This document shows, piece by piece, positions 34,146 to 41,880 of a stretch of DNA of 64,000 bases. The DNA is from Ignavibacteriota bacterium (GTDB lineage: Bacteria; Bacteroidota; Ignavibacteria; UBA10030; SZUA-254). The position numbers were made by a program, and so were the translations under genes. Location of the stretch: assembly GCA_016212665.1 (NCBI GenBank), contig JACREZ010000008.1, positions 18,034 to 82,033 on the forward strand. The letters run 5' to 3'. The notes under the pieces are model-generated. The model did no database searches. It was not told where the DNA came from and saw only the letters and a list, made by a program, of their open reading frames with translations. Each line of letters starts with the position of its first letter. The first letter of the stretch is position 1.

Positions 34146-34822
34146 CGCTTGCGTTTATAGAAACTTATAATTTTTGTAATTCCTTTAACTTCTTTCTCCA
34201 ATGTTACAATTCTTTGGTATTGTAATCGCCATTGTAGCGCATTAGAAATAGTAAGGTATCCTTGCTCCGGCGGTGATTGTAAAATCTGCTCTGCCAATTT
34301 TGATAAAGTTATTTCATCGGCAGGAATATTTTTATCGTTCAGATAAGCAATGATGTCAGCCTCATTTGCGTTGTCCTTAATCATTTCTCTCAGCCGAAAA
34401 GTAGTAGTGTAGTCAGCAGTTCGTTCTTTTGAAACGAATGAGCAACTGACAAAATTCAGAATAGCAGTTTTAGTTTTTGGGTTGTCTGCCTTATCGTAAA
34501 CGAAAACAAGTAAGTTGTAACCAAGTCCGAAAATTTTTTGTTTAGCATCTTTAAAAGGACACGAAGATTGAGGTTGCTTAATTGAAGTTACTTTGATGTC
34601 GGTAAGAATGTCAGCCGATGGTAAGTCAATTCCACTTGCTGAAGAGCCAACCGTTACTTCATAGTTGTCATTCAGATGCTTTTGGAACTTCTGCTCGATG
34701 AAAGTTCCAACGGCTTTACCATCCGTTACTCCGAAAAGTTCTTTATGTTGAAGTTTTGATTGAGAAACACAAAAAATATGGGCTTCTTCAATCAGTTTCT
34801 TTATTGTTAATTTTTGCTTCAA
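34142..34822 (-). CDS. Type II restriction endonuclease candidate
   Basis: A 226-residue protein paired with the methyltransferase. A PD-(D/E)xK-like active site is visible in SGIDLPSADILTDIKVTS (D...DIK, about residues 62-80), followed by QPQSSCPFKDAKQKIFGLGYNLLVFVYDK, a pattern typical of restriction-enzyme cores. The C-terminal helical part ends in a basic KIISFYKRKR. Its ATGA overlap with the methyltransferase gene gives coupled translation. The nuclease call rests on the motif and the pairing. Confidence 0.75.
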   Translation of the reverse strand: MKQKLTIKKLIEEAHIFCVSQSKLQHKELFGVTDGKAVGTFIEQKFQKHLNDNYEVTVGSSASGIDLPSADILTDIKVTSIKQPQSSCPFKDAKQKIFGLGYNLLVFVYDKADNPKTKTAILNFVSCSFVSKERTADYTTTFRLREMIKDNANEADIIAYLNDKNIPADEITLSKLAEQILQSPPEQGYLTISNALQWRLQYQRIVTLEKEVKGITKIISFYKRKR

Positions 34823-34956
34823 TGTCTATCAGAAAATAATGTTGCTAACGTAATATTTAAATGTGTCGTTTCGTGTTTGTCGTATAAAAGTAAAAAAAAT
34901 TTTGTCCACAACTGTTTGAGTTTTGTTATTCGTTCGTTTGACACAAGGTCGCCATA

Positions 34957-35097
34957 GGGTCGCGGATAACGTTTTGGGGCTTTGCGTTCGGGCGGGTTTT
35001 GGAGCACGAAACTGTACACTTTCACCGAACTCGAATAGAAGCACAAAACTCCAAGTTTGCACGTAACCCCGCCTGACGCAAAACCCGGGTTATGCCC
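34957..35097. repeat. Large imperfect palindrome, attC-like structure
   Basis: A left arm (about 34965-35003, with GATAACGTTTTGGGGCTTTG and GGCGGGTTTTGGAG) is partly complementary to a right arm (about 35048-35097, CTCCAAGTTTGCACG, then CCCGCC and GCAAAACCCGGGTTATGCCC). The core TAAC on one side and GTTATG on the other resemble the inverted core sites of integron attC sites. The inner 45 bp are unpaired. The piece separates the R-M pair from the next minus-strand gene. Confidence 0.6.
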
Positions 35098-35987
35098 AAT
35101 TTTACTTTTCATTTCTTGTTCGTCATTCTCAATACAGCGTGTAATGTTGCTAAATAGTAATAGAAAATCCAACTATACCAAATTGCTTTATCATACTCTG
35201 TTTGTTGGTCTTTATTGTGGTGTCTAATTCCAAAATTGTTAGCGATATTAAATAAGTCGCTTTCGTCTTTCCTGTTTAAATGTTCCTTAATTGCGGGTCT
35301 AAGAAATTCTAAAACGTCCGCCAATTCTCTAATTGCTTCTCGTCTGTCATCAAGTGTTGATTTATGTCGTCTAAATTTCAGAATTGCAGAATTTATTTTG
35401 TTTGAGATATTGTCCTTGTCATTTGTGGGAATGTCCGCTTCAAACAAGTTTGAAAGTCCATTGTCGGAAAGAATTAGTATTTCTCCGTCTTCAGAAATTT
35501 CAAAGCCGTCTTTATATTCTCTCAAAATTGGGTTTAATAATTCTCTAAAGCGTTTTTGACCTTCAATGTCATTAAATTCTTCATAGTGGTAGCCACAATT
35601 GTTCCAACTGTGAAAGTGTCCGTTGAGTCCTTTTGAGCAATGGTCGTGAAGAAATTCAATTACGTCAAAGAAATCGTCTTCGGAGTAGTTGGGCAAATTT
35701 TTGTAAATAGGATATAAATTGTCTTTCCTTAAATTCACGAAAATTATCGCTTCAACTTCTTCTCCCAATTCTCCAGAAATAAATCCGTCAGTGCAGTCTA
35801 TACCGAAATACTTTTGAAAATAGCCGTCAGCATTTAATTTGTTATAAGTTACGAAAAAAAGTTTCTTCAACACTTCAAAGTTTACTTGTTGGTCGGGTGT
35901 GATTTTCCCTGTCCTTACTGAATAATAGTCTCTTTTAATCATTACTTATTTTCTTCTTTGTCGTGTCGTTTTAAAATTGGGCATAAC
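35089..35987. repeat. 16-bp perfect inverted repeats bounding one gene
   Basis: GTTATGCCCAATTTTA at 35089-35104 and its exact complement TAAAATTGGGCATAAC at 35972-35987 enclose the single gene at 35109-35942. A weaker second pair extends the symmetry: CGTAATATTTAAATGT near 34848-34863 against ACATTTAAATATACG near 35987-36001. The layout is that of a mobile gene cassette. Confidence 0.85.
35109..35942 (-). CDS. Uncharacterised cassette protein
   Basis: A 277-residue soluble protein not assigned to a named family. The N-terminal half (MIKRDYYSVRTGKI, then GYFQKYFGIDCTDG) is alpha/beta. The C-terminal half is helical and has ILKFRRHKSTLDDRREAIRE, then LFNIANNFGIRHHNKD and WYSWIFYYYLATLHAVL. The RHHN sequence within helices recalls, but does not establish, an HEPN-type RNase site. 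It lies between perfect 16-bp inverted repeats and next to an R-M pair, so a defence role is a reasonable guess. Codon use is AT-rich like the R-M genes. Confidence 0.75.
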   Translation of the reverse strand: MIKRDYYSVRTGKITPDQQVNFEVLKKLFFVTYNKLNADGYFQKYFGIDCTDGFISGELGEEVEAIIFVNLRKDNLYPIYKNLPNYSEDDFFDVIEFLHDHCSKGLNGHFHSWNNCGYHYEEFNDIEGQKRFRELLNPILREYKDGFEISEDGEILILSDNGLSNLFEADIPTNDKDNISNKINSAILKFRRHKSTLDDRREAIRELADVLEFLRPAIKEHLNRKDESDLFNIANNFGIRHHNKDQQTEYDKAIWYSWIFYYYLATLHAVLRMTNKK

Positions 35988-36314
35988 ATTTAAATATACG
36001 TATCCATGTTAACCTAAGAAGCGCAAATCCAGCATCCATATTGCAGGAATACGCAGGTTTACGATGAAATGAATAGCGGTTATTATCATCATAATAATTT
36101 ACTGTGTGATTAAGTTTTGTCTTCTGAATCGAACTTGAGATAAAGTAAAATAGGTACCGTATTATTTCCTGTAAATATACATCATTCATTTTGTGAATCA
36201 AATTTGCTCTCGGTAGTTATAAGAACTTTCCCTATCAGTTATCAGCGTGGGAATGCAATAGGGACACTCAGTTTCCAACAACCACTCATCTCGGAGAACT
36301 TCACTTTCATCAAG
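35988..36314. other. Spacer without recognised gene
   Basis: From the cassette boundary to the 21-bp array. AT-rich, with only weak frames on either strand (for example a 76-codon minus frame at 35971-36201 without a credible ribosome site). No RNA gene or terminator seen. Confidence 0.5.
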
Positions 36315-36608
36315 GAGAAACATTTTCCCAAACCGGAGAAACACTTTTCCAACGCGGAGAAACATTTTTTCAAACTGGAGAAACATAGTATTAGCGAGGA
36401 GAAAAATATTCTCAACGAGAAGAAACATTTTCCTGACGTGGAGAAACACTTTTCCAACTCGGAGAAGCATTGTATCAGACCGGAGAAACATACTATTAAC
36501 GAGGAGAGAAATATTCCCAACGAGAAGACCCATTTTTCCAACAGGGAGAAACACTATTTTAGGTCGGAAACACACTTTTCCTGCATCGAGATTCACTCTC
36601 ATTCCCAT
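36315..36608. repeat. 21-bp tandem array, about 13-14 units
   Basis: The block GGAGAAACA or a close variant recurs every 21 bp from 36314 (36314, 36335, 36356, 36377, 36398, 36419, 36440, 36461, 36482, 36503, 36524, 36545, 36566 and a decayed unit near 36587). The first 9 bases of the unit are constant and the remaining 12 vary. Units 2-6 and 7-11 match each other in order, a 105-bp higher-order repeat. In the + frame this reads as heptapeptides of EKHF-type; in a minus frame as KMFLRVG-type. The + frame has no ATG before the array (only TTG 36204); the minus frame has ATG 36608 and 36602 after AAGGGAG. Coding status is open. The remaining spacer to 36721 shows nothing else. Confidence 0.93.
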
Positions 36609-36721
36609 GCTCCCTTTCAGTTATCTGCGAGGGACGAAATACCGGACTCTCTTCGCCCAACTTCAATAATGATTATGAGCCGAAGCAGACATCATAATAT
36701 TTGAAAATGAACACTCTATGG

Positions 36722-38224
36722 CTAACGGTTCAATTCAAAAACCTTAGTTGAAACATTCCATTTCAAATATTGAGAATTATTTTTTAACCACGTTTCTATC
36801 TTTACAACATTCAACTCATCAAAATCAAATGGAATTCTTTCTTTAAGAATCTCCCAAGCATCTTCAGCAAAAATCCCATCTTCCTGAATAATATGGAGAA
36901 GCGGAGGAAGGGCTGATACACTTCCCAGACTGAGCGATGTAGTAAGTAATTGAAGTTGCAATTCCGGGTCGTCCTCTGTTTGTGCTTTTTCAATCAGCAA
37001 CGTTGCGGAGGAACTATCACCCATGAGTTTGATTGCATCGAGCGATGCATTCTTCACTTCGTCTGATTTGTCATGAAGCATGGAGAGGATTTCACTGAAG
37101 GCAGATTGCGCATTAGCATGTTGAAGCAACACAATTGCCGATTTCCGAACTTGCGCATCTTCATCTTTCAACTTTTCAATCACGAGCGGAATCCATTGTT
37201 CCTTATTTGAGTGGAATGATTCGAGATAGGAGAGAGCAGACAAGCGGTCAGTTCCAAGCGGACTTGCCAGCATGTGAAGCGTATGTTCAAGCGGGTCTTC
37301 CTGATGAGCGCGGAAGAAATACACTCCGCCAAGAAAGAGGAGGACGACGGTAACTGCTCCGGCAAGATTTCTAACAGCGCGGAAAAGCGGTTTTGTATGT
37401 TTGAAATAATCATACAAGCCTGCAACGACTAACGCACACGCAAGTAATACGACAACAAGCGGACTTGTCGGCAAGCCGGTATTCCACGAAAGTTTTACTC
37501 CAATAAAACTAATGATGGAACCTGCAACCCATCCTATGGTAAGTCGAGTGCTGAGTTTGTCTGAAAGAAGCATCGCGCCAACAGACGGTATGACGAGATA
37601 ACTGAAAACAAGAAACACTCCAGCAATCGCTACCGAACTTGTGATGACAAATCCGAACGACATGTAAAAAAGAAAATCCCAAAGCCGCACGTTCATTCCC
37701 GATGCTTCCGCGTGGTCATGATTAACGGAAATTGCCATGAACTTCTTTCGAAAAATAAAATGGAACAAACCGACAAGAGCGTAGATGATTGCCGTCTTGA
37801 TGACGGTCGGAGGTTGCACCCACAGCAGTTCGCCTTTGATGATGTGGTCAAGTTCCGCCGGACCGAGAGCGCTTTTGGAGAGGACAAGAATCGTTGTTGC
37901 AAATGTTACCGCATAAACAATTCCGATGATTGCTTCATGCGGAACACGCTCAGCCTTCATTCGTGTAATGGAAAAAACAAACGCTCCGAAAATGGTGAAC
38001 GCTAATGAATACAGATACAACGCGTTCGCATCTTTCCCGACTTCGTACCCAAGCAACACTCCAACAACCGTACCGAGTGCCGCAATTTGTGCAAGCGCCA
38101 AATCAACGAAGATTACTTTACGCGCTATTACATGAACTCCAAGATATACATGAATCCCCGTAAGGACGAGGCATGACACAAGTGGCCATAGCATACTCTG
38201 TGGGAGATAAAACAGTTCGTTCAT
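36722..38224 (-). CDS. Metal ABC transporter permease fused to HEAT repeats
   Basis: A 500-residue protein. Residues 1-270 are an ABC-3 (ZnuB/MntB/TroC) permease with eight or so helices, including LVLTGIHVYLGVHVIARKVIFVDLALAQIAALG and VSVNHDHAEASG-like loop (AISVNHDHAEASGMNV). Residues about 310-500 are soluble helical repeats of HEAT type (LSALSYLESF, VRKSAIVLLQHAN, VKNASLDAIKLMGDSSSATLLIEKA), a fusion not found in standard permeases, placed after the last membrane helix at about 285-305. The permease would import zinc or manganese with the binding protein encoded just upstream. No ATPase gene is next to it. Confidence 0.88.
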   Translation of the reverse strand: MNELFYLPQSMLWPLVSCLVLTGIHVYLGVHVIARKVIFVDLALAQIAALGTVVGVLLGYEVGKDANALYLYSLAFTIFGAFVFSITRMKAERVPHEAIIGIVYAVTFATTILVLSKSALGPAELDHIIKGELLWVQPPTVIKTAIIYALVGLFHFIFRKKFMAISVNHDHAEASGMNVRLWDFLFYMSFGFVITSSVAIAGVFLVFSYLVIPSVGAMLLSDKLSTRLTIGWVAGSIISFIGVKLSWNTGLPTSPLVVVLLACALVVAGLYDYFKHTKPLFRAVRNLAGAVTVVLLFLGGVYFFRAHQEDPLEHTLHMLASPLGTDRLSALSYLESFHSNKEQWIPLVIEKLKDEDAQVRKSAIVLLQHANAQSAFSEILSMLHDKSDEVKNASLDAIKLMGDSSSATLLIEKAQTEDDPELQLQLLTTSLSLGSVSALPPLLHIIQEDGIFAEDAWEILKERIPFDFDELNVVKIETWLKNNSQYLKWNVSTKVFELNR

Positions 38225-38260
38225 TATTCGTTCCTTACTTTGTTCATTTTTCTACTACAT

Positions 38261-38400
38261 GAGGAGTAATGGAGTAGCGGAGTTTTGGAGTAGTTAAGTA
38301 GTTGAGATATTATCGTACTGTGAAACACTCCAATACTCCGGCAATCCATTACTCCAATGAGCATAGTACTCCAACACTCCAAAACTCCATCAATCCATCA
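38261..38400. repeat. Word-like inverted repeat between metal-transport genes
   Basis: A left block of GGAGTAATGGAGTAGCGGAG-type words (38263-38306) and a right block of ACTCCAATACTCCGG-type words (38327-38400). Exact complementary pieces are GGAGTAATGGA (38263-38273) with TCCATTACTCC (38345-38355), and the 13-mers at 38279-38291 and 38376-38388. It occupies the whole spacer between the binding-protein and permease genes. Confidence 0.75.
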
Positions 38401-38402
38401 GA

Positions 38403-39422
38403 TTAATTTGTTGTGAGCAATTTATCAAGAAGATAATTGATTAATTTTTCGTACGTGTCAACTTCGGGAGCTGCGCCGACATCAATATATGTGAGAAACA
38501 CTTTTGCCTGAGTTTTACTTGCGATATAATCAGCCGCTTCAGTTGAGTAGAAATTGTCGTTAAGAATAACTTTGATATTATCTCGTTTGATTTGTTCAAC
38601 AACTGCATCACGGTGTTTCGGCGGCGGAGGAATTCCCGGTTTTTCTTCCAACTCACCGACGATATTCAATCCGAATCGTTCGGAAAAATAGACATACGTT
38701 TTATGATACGACATGACTTTTGTCCCGTTCAATCGTTCTGCTTTCTTGAACCAACCGTTTAACTTTGTATCAAGTTTTTTCGATTTCAGCCATGATTGCA
38801 AATCACCGTTCTTTGCTTTCCGTGATAAAATATCTCCTGCTTTTTTTCCGATTGTGTTCAGCAATTCATCTCCGAACAGTGCTACATCAATTCTATGTTT
38901 GAAGGATTCAAGTTGCTGTTGATAGTATGCCGAATTTGTCCCATCAAGTTTGGATAACCGTTCTGCAATATTTTCTGCAACAATCTTCATGTTCAACGGG
39001 TCGAGCCAAACGTGGGGATTTCCTTGAGGATGGATGTCACCCCACGCACGCGATACTTCCGTCGGAAGTTCTTTCACAGGAACATTGATTGTGGCAACCA
39101 AATGTCCCGGATTCCCCGGCTGAATTTTCGGATTGCCGGAAGCATCAATGACATTCTTCGCCCATGAATCAAGTCCTAATCCGCTTTCGATAAATAAGTC
39201 AATGCCGTTCGCCGCTTGATTCATGCGAGGCGTCGGAGTAACATAATGCGGATCTTGCTTCGGGTTCGCAAGCGCAGAGACTTCAACCTTCTCTCCGCCA
39301 ACTTGTTGTGTAACATACCTGAGATAGTTCAGCGTTGTCAGCACATTCAATTTATTTTGGCAAACACCGATTGAACTTCCAAAAATCAAAAGACAAATTA
39401 ATACAAGTGAATAACTCTTCAT
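38403..39422 (-). CDS. Metal ABC transporter substrate-binding protein, ZnuA-like
   Basis: A 339-residue exported protein of cluster A-I. A signal peptide (MKSYSLVLICLLIFGSSIGVC) precedes LNVLTTLNYLRYVTQQVGGEKVEVSAL. Metal-ligand candidates are His in QDPHYVTPTP, His in GNPHVWLDPLN, His in MSYHKTYVYFSERFGL, and an acidic residue near the C terminus (YIDVGAAPEVDTYEKL). No His-rich loop as in E. coli ZnuA is visible. The metal is most likely zinc or manganese. It feeds the HEAT-fused permease downstream. Confidence 0.9.
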   Translation of the reverse strand: MKSYSLVLICLLIFGSSIGVCQNKLNVLTTLNYLRYVTQQVGGEKVEVSALANPKQDPHYVTPTPRMNQAANGIDLFIESGLGLDSWAKNVIDASGNPKIQPGNPGHLVATINVPVKELPTEVSRAWGDIHPQGNPHVWLDPLNMKIVAENIAERLSKLDGTNSAYYQQQLESFKHRIDVALFGDELLNTIGKKAGDILSRKAKNGDLQSWLKSKKLDTKLNGWFKKAERLNGTKVMSYHKTYVYFSERFGLNIVGELEEKPGIPPPPKHRDAVVEQIKRDNIKVILNDNFYSTEAADYIASKTQAKVFLTYIDVGAAPEVDTYEKLINYLLDKLLTTN

Positions 39423-39459
39423 GTTTTTTCCTTTCGAATAACTAATAACTGATAACGAT

Positions 39460-40815
39460 TCAACGATTCACCCAATACGGTTCTGTTGGATGCGAACCGA
39501 AGACAAAATTAACTTCAAACAAGAGCGAGCCAAGCGCATTGACCTGTTCGATGTCGCTCCACCGTTGTTCGTAGCCGAGCCGCAACCGAAAATATTCGGA
39601 TGTGTAGTAACTTGCGTACGCGGCAAATGATTGTGTGACAGGTTTTTCAAGTGTCGGTTCTTCAAGCCAATCGTACCGTGCGCCAAGATAGAGCCAGGAC
39701 GATGTTTGATATTGAACATAGCCGTACCAACCGAAAGGATTATTCCTTGTAATTCCTTTAACTGAATCTGTCAACAGTTGACTTCCTTGCATGAATTCTC
39801 CTCCAAGTACCAACGATTTGCTTTCCCGGTTTTCTGCCGGTGCCCATTTGTATGTGAAATCAATTCCAAGCAAAGATTTATCGTCTGCTTCTGTTATACC
39901 TTTGTTAGATAAAAAATTTCCTTCACCATAAAAACTTAATCCAAGATTGAGAAGATGTTCGTTATCCCAATCCTTTGAAATGTTCAAATGACCGACATAG
40001 CCGAGTGTTTTATCCGTTGATATATCACTCGGCAATCCGAACTCCTCGCCACGAACGATGGAGAAGTTTACTTCCTTTGTAACATCAGTGAGAAAGTTTG
40101 GGAGGAAGAAATCAAAATCAACTCCGACCGGATTAAAGCCCGACTCGAAGAAATCACCATGCTCTGTTCCGAGATATTTCGAGACGATAAGCGGGCGGGT
40201 GGTCCACGGTAAATCGTGCATGTGAATTTTATTGCTTACACCAAACGGCGCACGAAATTGACCCATTTTCACTTTTAGACCAAGTGGCGCTGATTCAAGC
40301 AGCGGGAGGCGTTTGATAACTCCGTACACTTCTTCCGGTTCAACTGCGTAACCGGTTCCTGCTTCATCTTCGATTGCTATTATGGCAACTGCATCAGCGT
40401 ACGGGTCAACTGCCTGACGGAAATCAAGTTCGAGCGAGCGGAGGTACGGACGATTACTGATTTCTGCCACGCCTTCATAATCAAGCACGCTTTTGTTATC
40501 GTACCGTGCGGCAAGATTAATAAACGCTGTTGTTCTTGGATTGAGAATTGTTGAAGATGATGCGCGGGAACCCGCATCAATCTTCTTTTCTAATTCCTGA
40601 ATCCGTTCATCCAATCGTTCTTCGAGACGTTCAACATCGCTTTCTCCGAACGATTCGGATGTTGTTTGATTTTTTAAACTATCGAGTTGCGAACGAAGTT
40701 GTGTAATTTCGTTTCGTAATTGCTGAAGTTGTGCTTCAACATCAGTTTGACTAAAAAGTAGTTGTGTTGTTCCTATAATGAGCAGAACAACAATAAAAAA
40801 TAATTTCAATTTCAT
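39460..40815 (-). CDS. Outer-membrane porin-like beta-barrel with coiled-coil N terminus
   Basis: A 451-residue protein: a signal peptide (MKLKLFFIVVLLIIGTTQLLFSQ), a coiled coil at about 25-80 (VEAQLQQLRNEITQLRSQLDSLKN, then ERLEERLDERIQELEKKI), and a beta-barrel of alternating aromatic strands to the C terminus (RLRLGYEQRWSDIEQ, LLFEVNFVFG). This is the layout of phosphate-selective and similar porins with a peptidoglycan-linking coiled coil. Its position with the metal-binding protein suggests metal passage across the outer membrane. Confidence 0.83.
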   Translation of the reverse strand: MKLKLFFIVVLLIIGTTQLLFSQTDVEAQLQQLRNEITQLRSQLDSLKNQTTSESFGESDVERLEERLDERIQELEKKIDAGSRASSSTILNPRTTAFINLAARYDNKSVLDYEGVAEISNRPYLRSLELDFRQAVDPYADAVAIIAIEDEAGTGYAVEPEEVYGVIKRLPLLESAPLGLKVKMGQFRAPFGVSNKIHMHDLPWTTRPLIVSKYLGTEHGDFFESGFNPVGVDFDFFLPNFLTDVTKEVNFSIVRGEEFGLPSDISTDKTLGYVGHLNISKDWDNEHLLNLGLSFYGEGNFLSNKGITEADDKSLLGIDFTYKWAPAENRESKSLVLGGEFMQGSQLLTDSVKGITRNNPFGWYGYVQYQTSSWLYLGARYDWLEEPTLEKPVTQSFAAYASYYTSEYFRLRLGYEQRWSDIEQVNALGSLLFEVNFVFGSHPTEPYWVNR

Positions 40816-40859
40816 TGAATTTCCTTGTTAACATAATTTCAAAATGGATAATCATTGAT

Positions 40860-40935
40860 AACACATTCTTCATTCAACATTCGATATTCATATTTCATGA
40901 TTTCCCTCAAGGAAAATAATGAATGTCGAATAGTG
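40860..40935. repeat. Word-like hairpin in spacer
   Basis: CATTCAACATTCGATATTCA-type words (40866-40906) pair imperfectly with GGAAAATAATGAATGTCGAA-type words (40911-40940) around CCTCAA. The spacer separates the porin gene from the small Cys/His protein. No U-run. Confidence 0.65.
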
Positions 40936-40969
40936 AATTATGAATGATGAAGTATTTTTGGAAAAGAGA

Positions 40970-41305
40970 CTATGCTAACGTCGGAGGAGCGCGCCCATCG
41001 GACGCAAGGAGAATTGTTGAAACCAACCCCGTGTCGGTATCAACAAAAAGGAGAGAGGTGGTGGTAAGAATTCCCTGAAAGAGAACGATGTCGAATGAAA
41101 GTGAATCGAGTGAATTCATCCGTTGGCAAATCAAACAGACCAATCCGTCATCGCTCGAAGAGGCATTCGCCTGCATCAGGTTTTTATATTCATGTGAATC
41201 ATGTCCGCAGGAAATCTGGTGTGTGTGCATTACCGGAACGACGTGATACGTCAATCCATAGCACACCAACAGGAAAAGAACAATATATTTGGGAACTTTC
41301 TTCAT
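40970..41305 (-). CDS. Small His/Cys-containing membrane-anchored protein
   Basis: 111 residues from ATG 41305 (MKKVPKYIVLFLLVCYGLTYHVVPVMHTHQ). One N-terminal hydrophobic helix is followed by MHTHQISCGHDSHEYKN and CLICQRMN, a cluster of three to four His and three Cys that could bind metal. A second hydrophobic stretch lies near the end (FQGILTTTSLLFV). The arrangement resembles DUF2946-type proteins found near metal-uptake genes. It is first in the minus-strand metal operon (then porin, binding protein, permease). The exact role is unknown. Confidence 0.65.
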   Translation of the reverse strand: MKKVPKYIVLFLLVCYGLTYHVVPVMHTHQISCGHDSHEYKNLMQANASSSDDGLVCLICQRMNSLDSLSFDIVLFQGILTTTSLLFVDTDTGLVSTILLASDGRAPPTLA

Positions 41306-41449
41306 GATTCGGTGATAAATGTAGGTAAATTCAACCAAAGAGCAAAACGCACGGCTGTTAAATTTGGTTCAATTCAAAATCAAATAATTATTGACTTCAA
41401 TCAGGAATTTCCTTACCTTCATTCAGCAATATTTTGAAAGGAATTAGTT

Positions 41450-41827
41450 ATGAAATTGATGAACATAAATATTATTGTTCTTTTGATAACATCACTCTTT
41501 ATCATTTCCTGTCAATATGAGAACACAATTGTTCCCGTTGCCGGTAAACCTTCCACTCGTAAAGTTTGGGTAGCGAAACAAATTGTCGGTGGAGTGCTGT
41601 GTGACACTTCAGTTCACTTTACGCCACCGGATACTAAGCGATTACTGAATGACGCTGGTATTCGTGTGTTCGATGTATTTACTGAACATTATGCTATCAT
41701 CGCACTTTGCGGTGCACCACGTTACGCTGCTGACCATTATGCTTTTATCCACTACAATGATATCGAGCTTGCCAAACGATTAGGATTTAAGATGAAATAT
41801 CTTCCTTCAAATCATAGAAGACGATAA
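41450..41827 (+). CDS. Uncharacterised predicted lipoprotein
   Basis: A 125-residue protein with a signal sequence ending in a lipobox (LFIISC, Cys21). The mature part, with PSTRKVWVAKQIVGGVLCDTSVHFTPPDTKRLLNDAGI, has three further Cys and no recognised family. GGAATTAG precedes the ATG by a few bases. It is divergent from the metal operon, and the 144-bp gap between them must hold both promoters; no Zur-like box could be identified by eye. Confidence 0.72.
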   Translation: MKLMNINIIVLLITSLFIISCQYENTIVPVAGKPSTRKVWVAKQIVGGVLCDTSVHFTPPDTKRLLNDAGIRVFDVFTEHYAIIALCGAPRYAADHYAFIHYNDIELAKRLGFKMKYLPSNHRRR

Positions 41828-41880
41828 ATATTTACAACATCCATTTACGAATGGAAGGTTCTAAAATATGACTGACGAAA

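Noticed and set aside
34819..35172. 117-codon minus-strand frame between the endonuclease and cassette genes
   Set aside because: It runs through the 140-bp palindrome and has no domain-like sequence or good start; the palindrome explains the open frame.
36315..36608. Possible CRISPR array
   Set aside because: The constant part is only about 9 bp, the variable part about 12 bp, the variable parts recur in blocks, and no cas gene is near.
36204..36704. 166-codon + strand frame over the 21-bp array
   Set aside because: No ATG before the repeats, only TTG 36204, and no Shine-Dalgarno; kept as an array rather than a gene.
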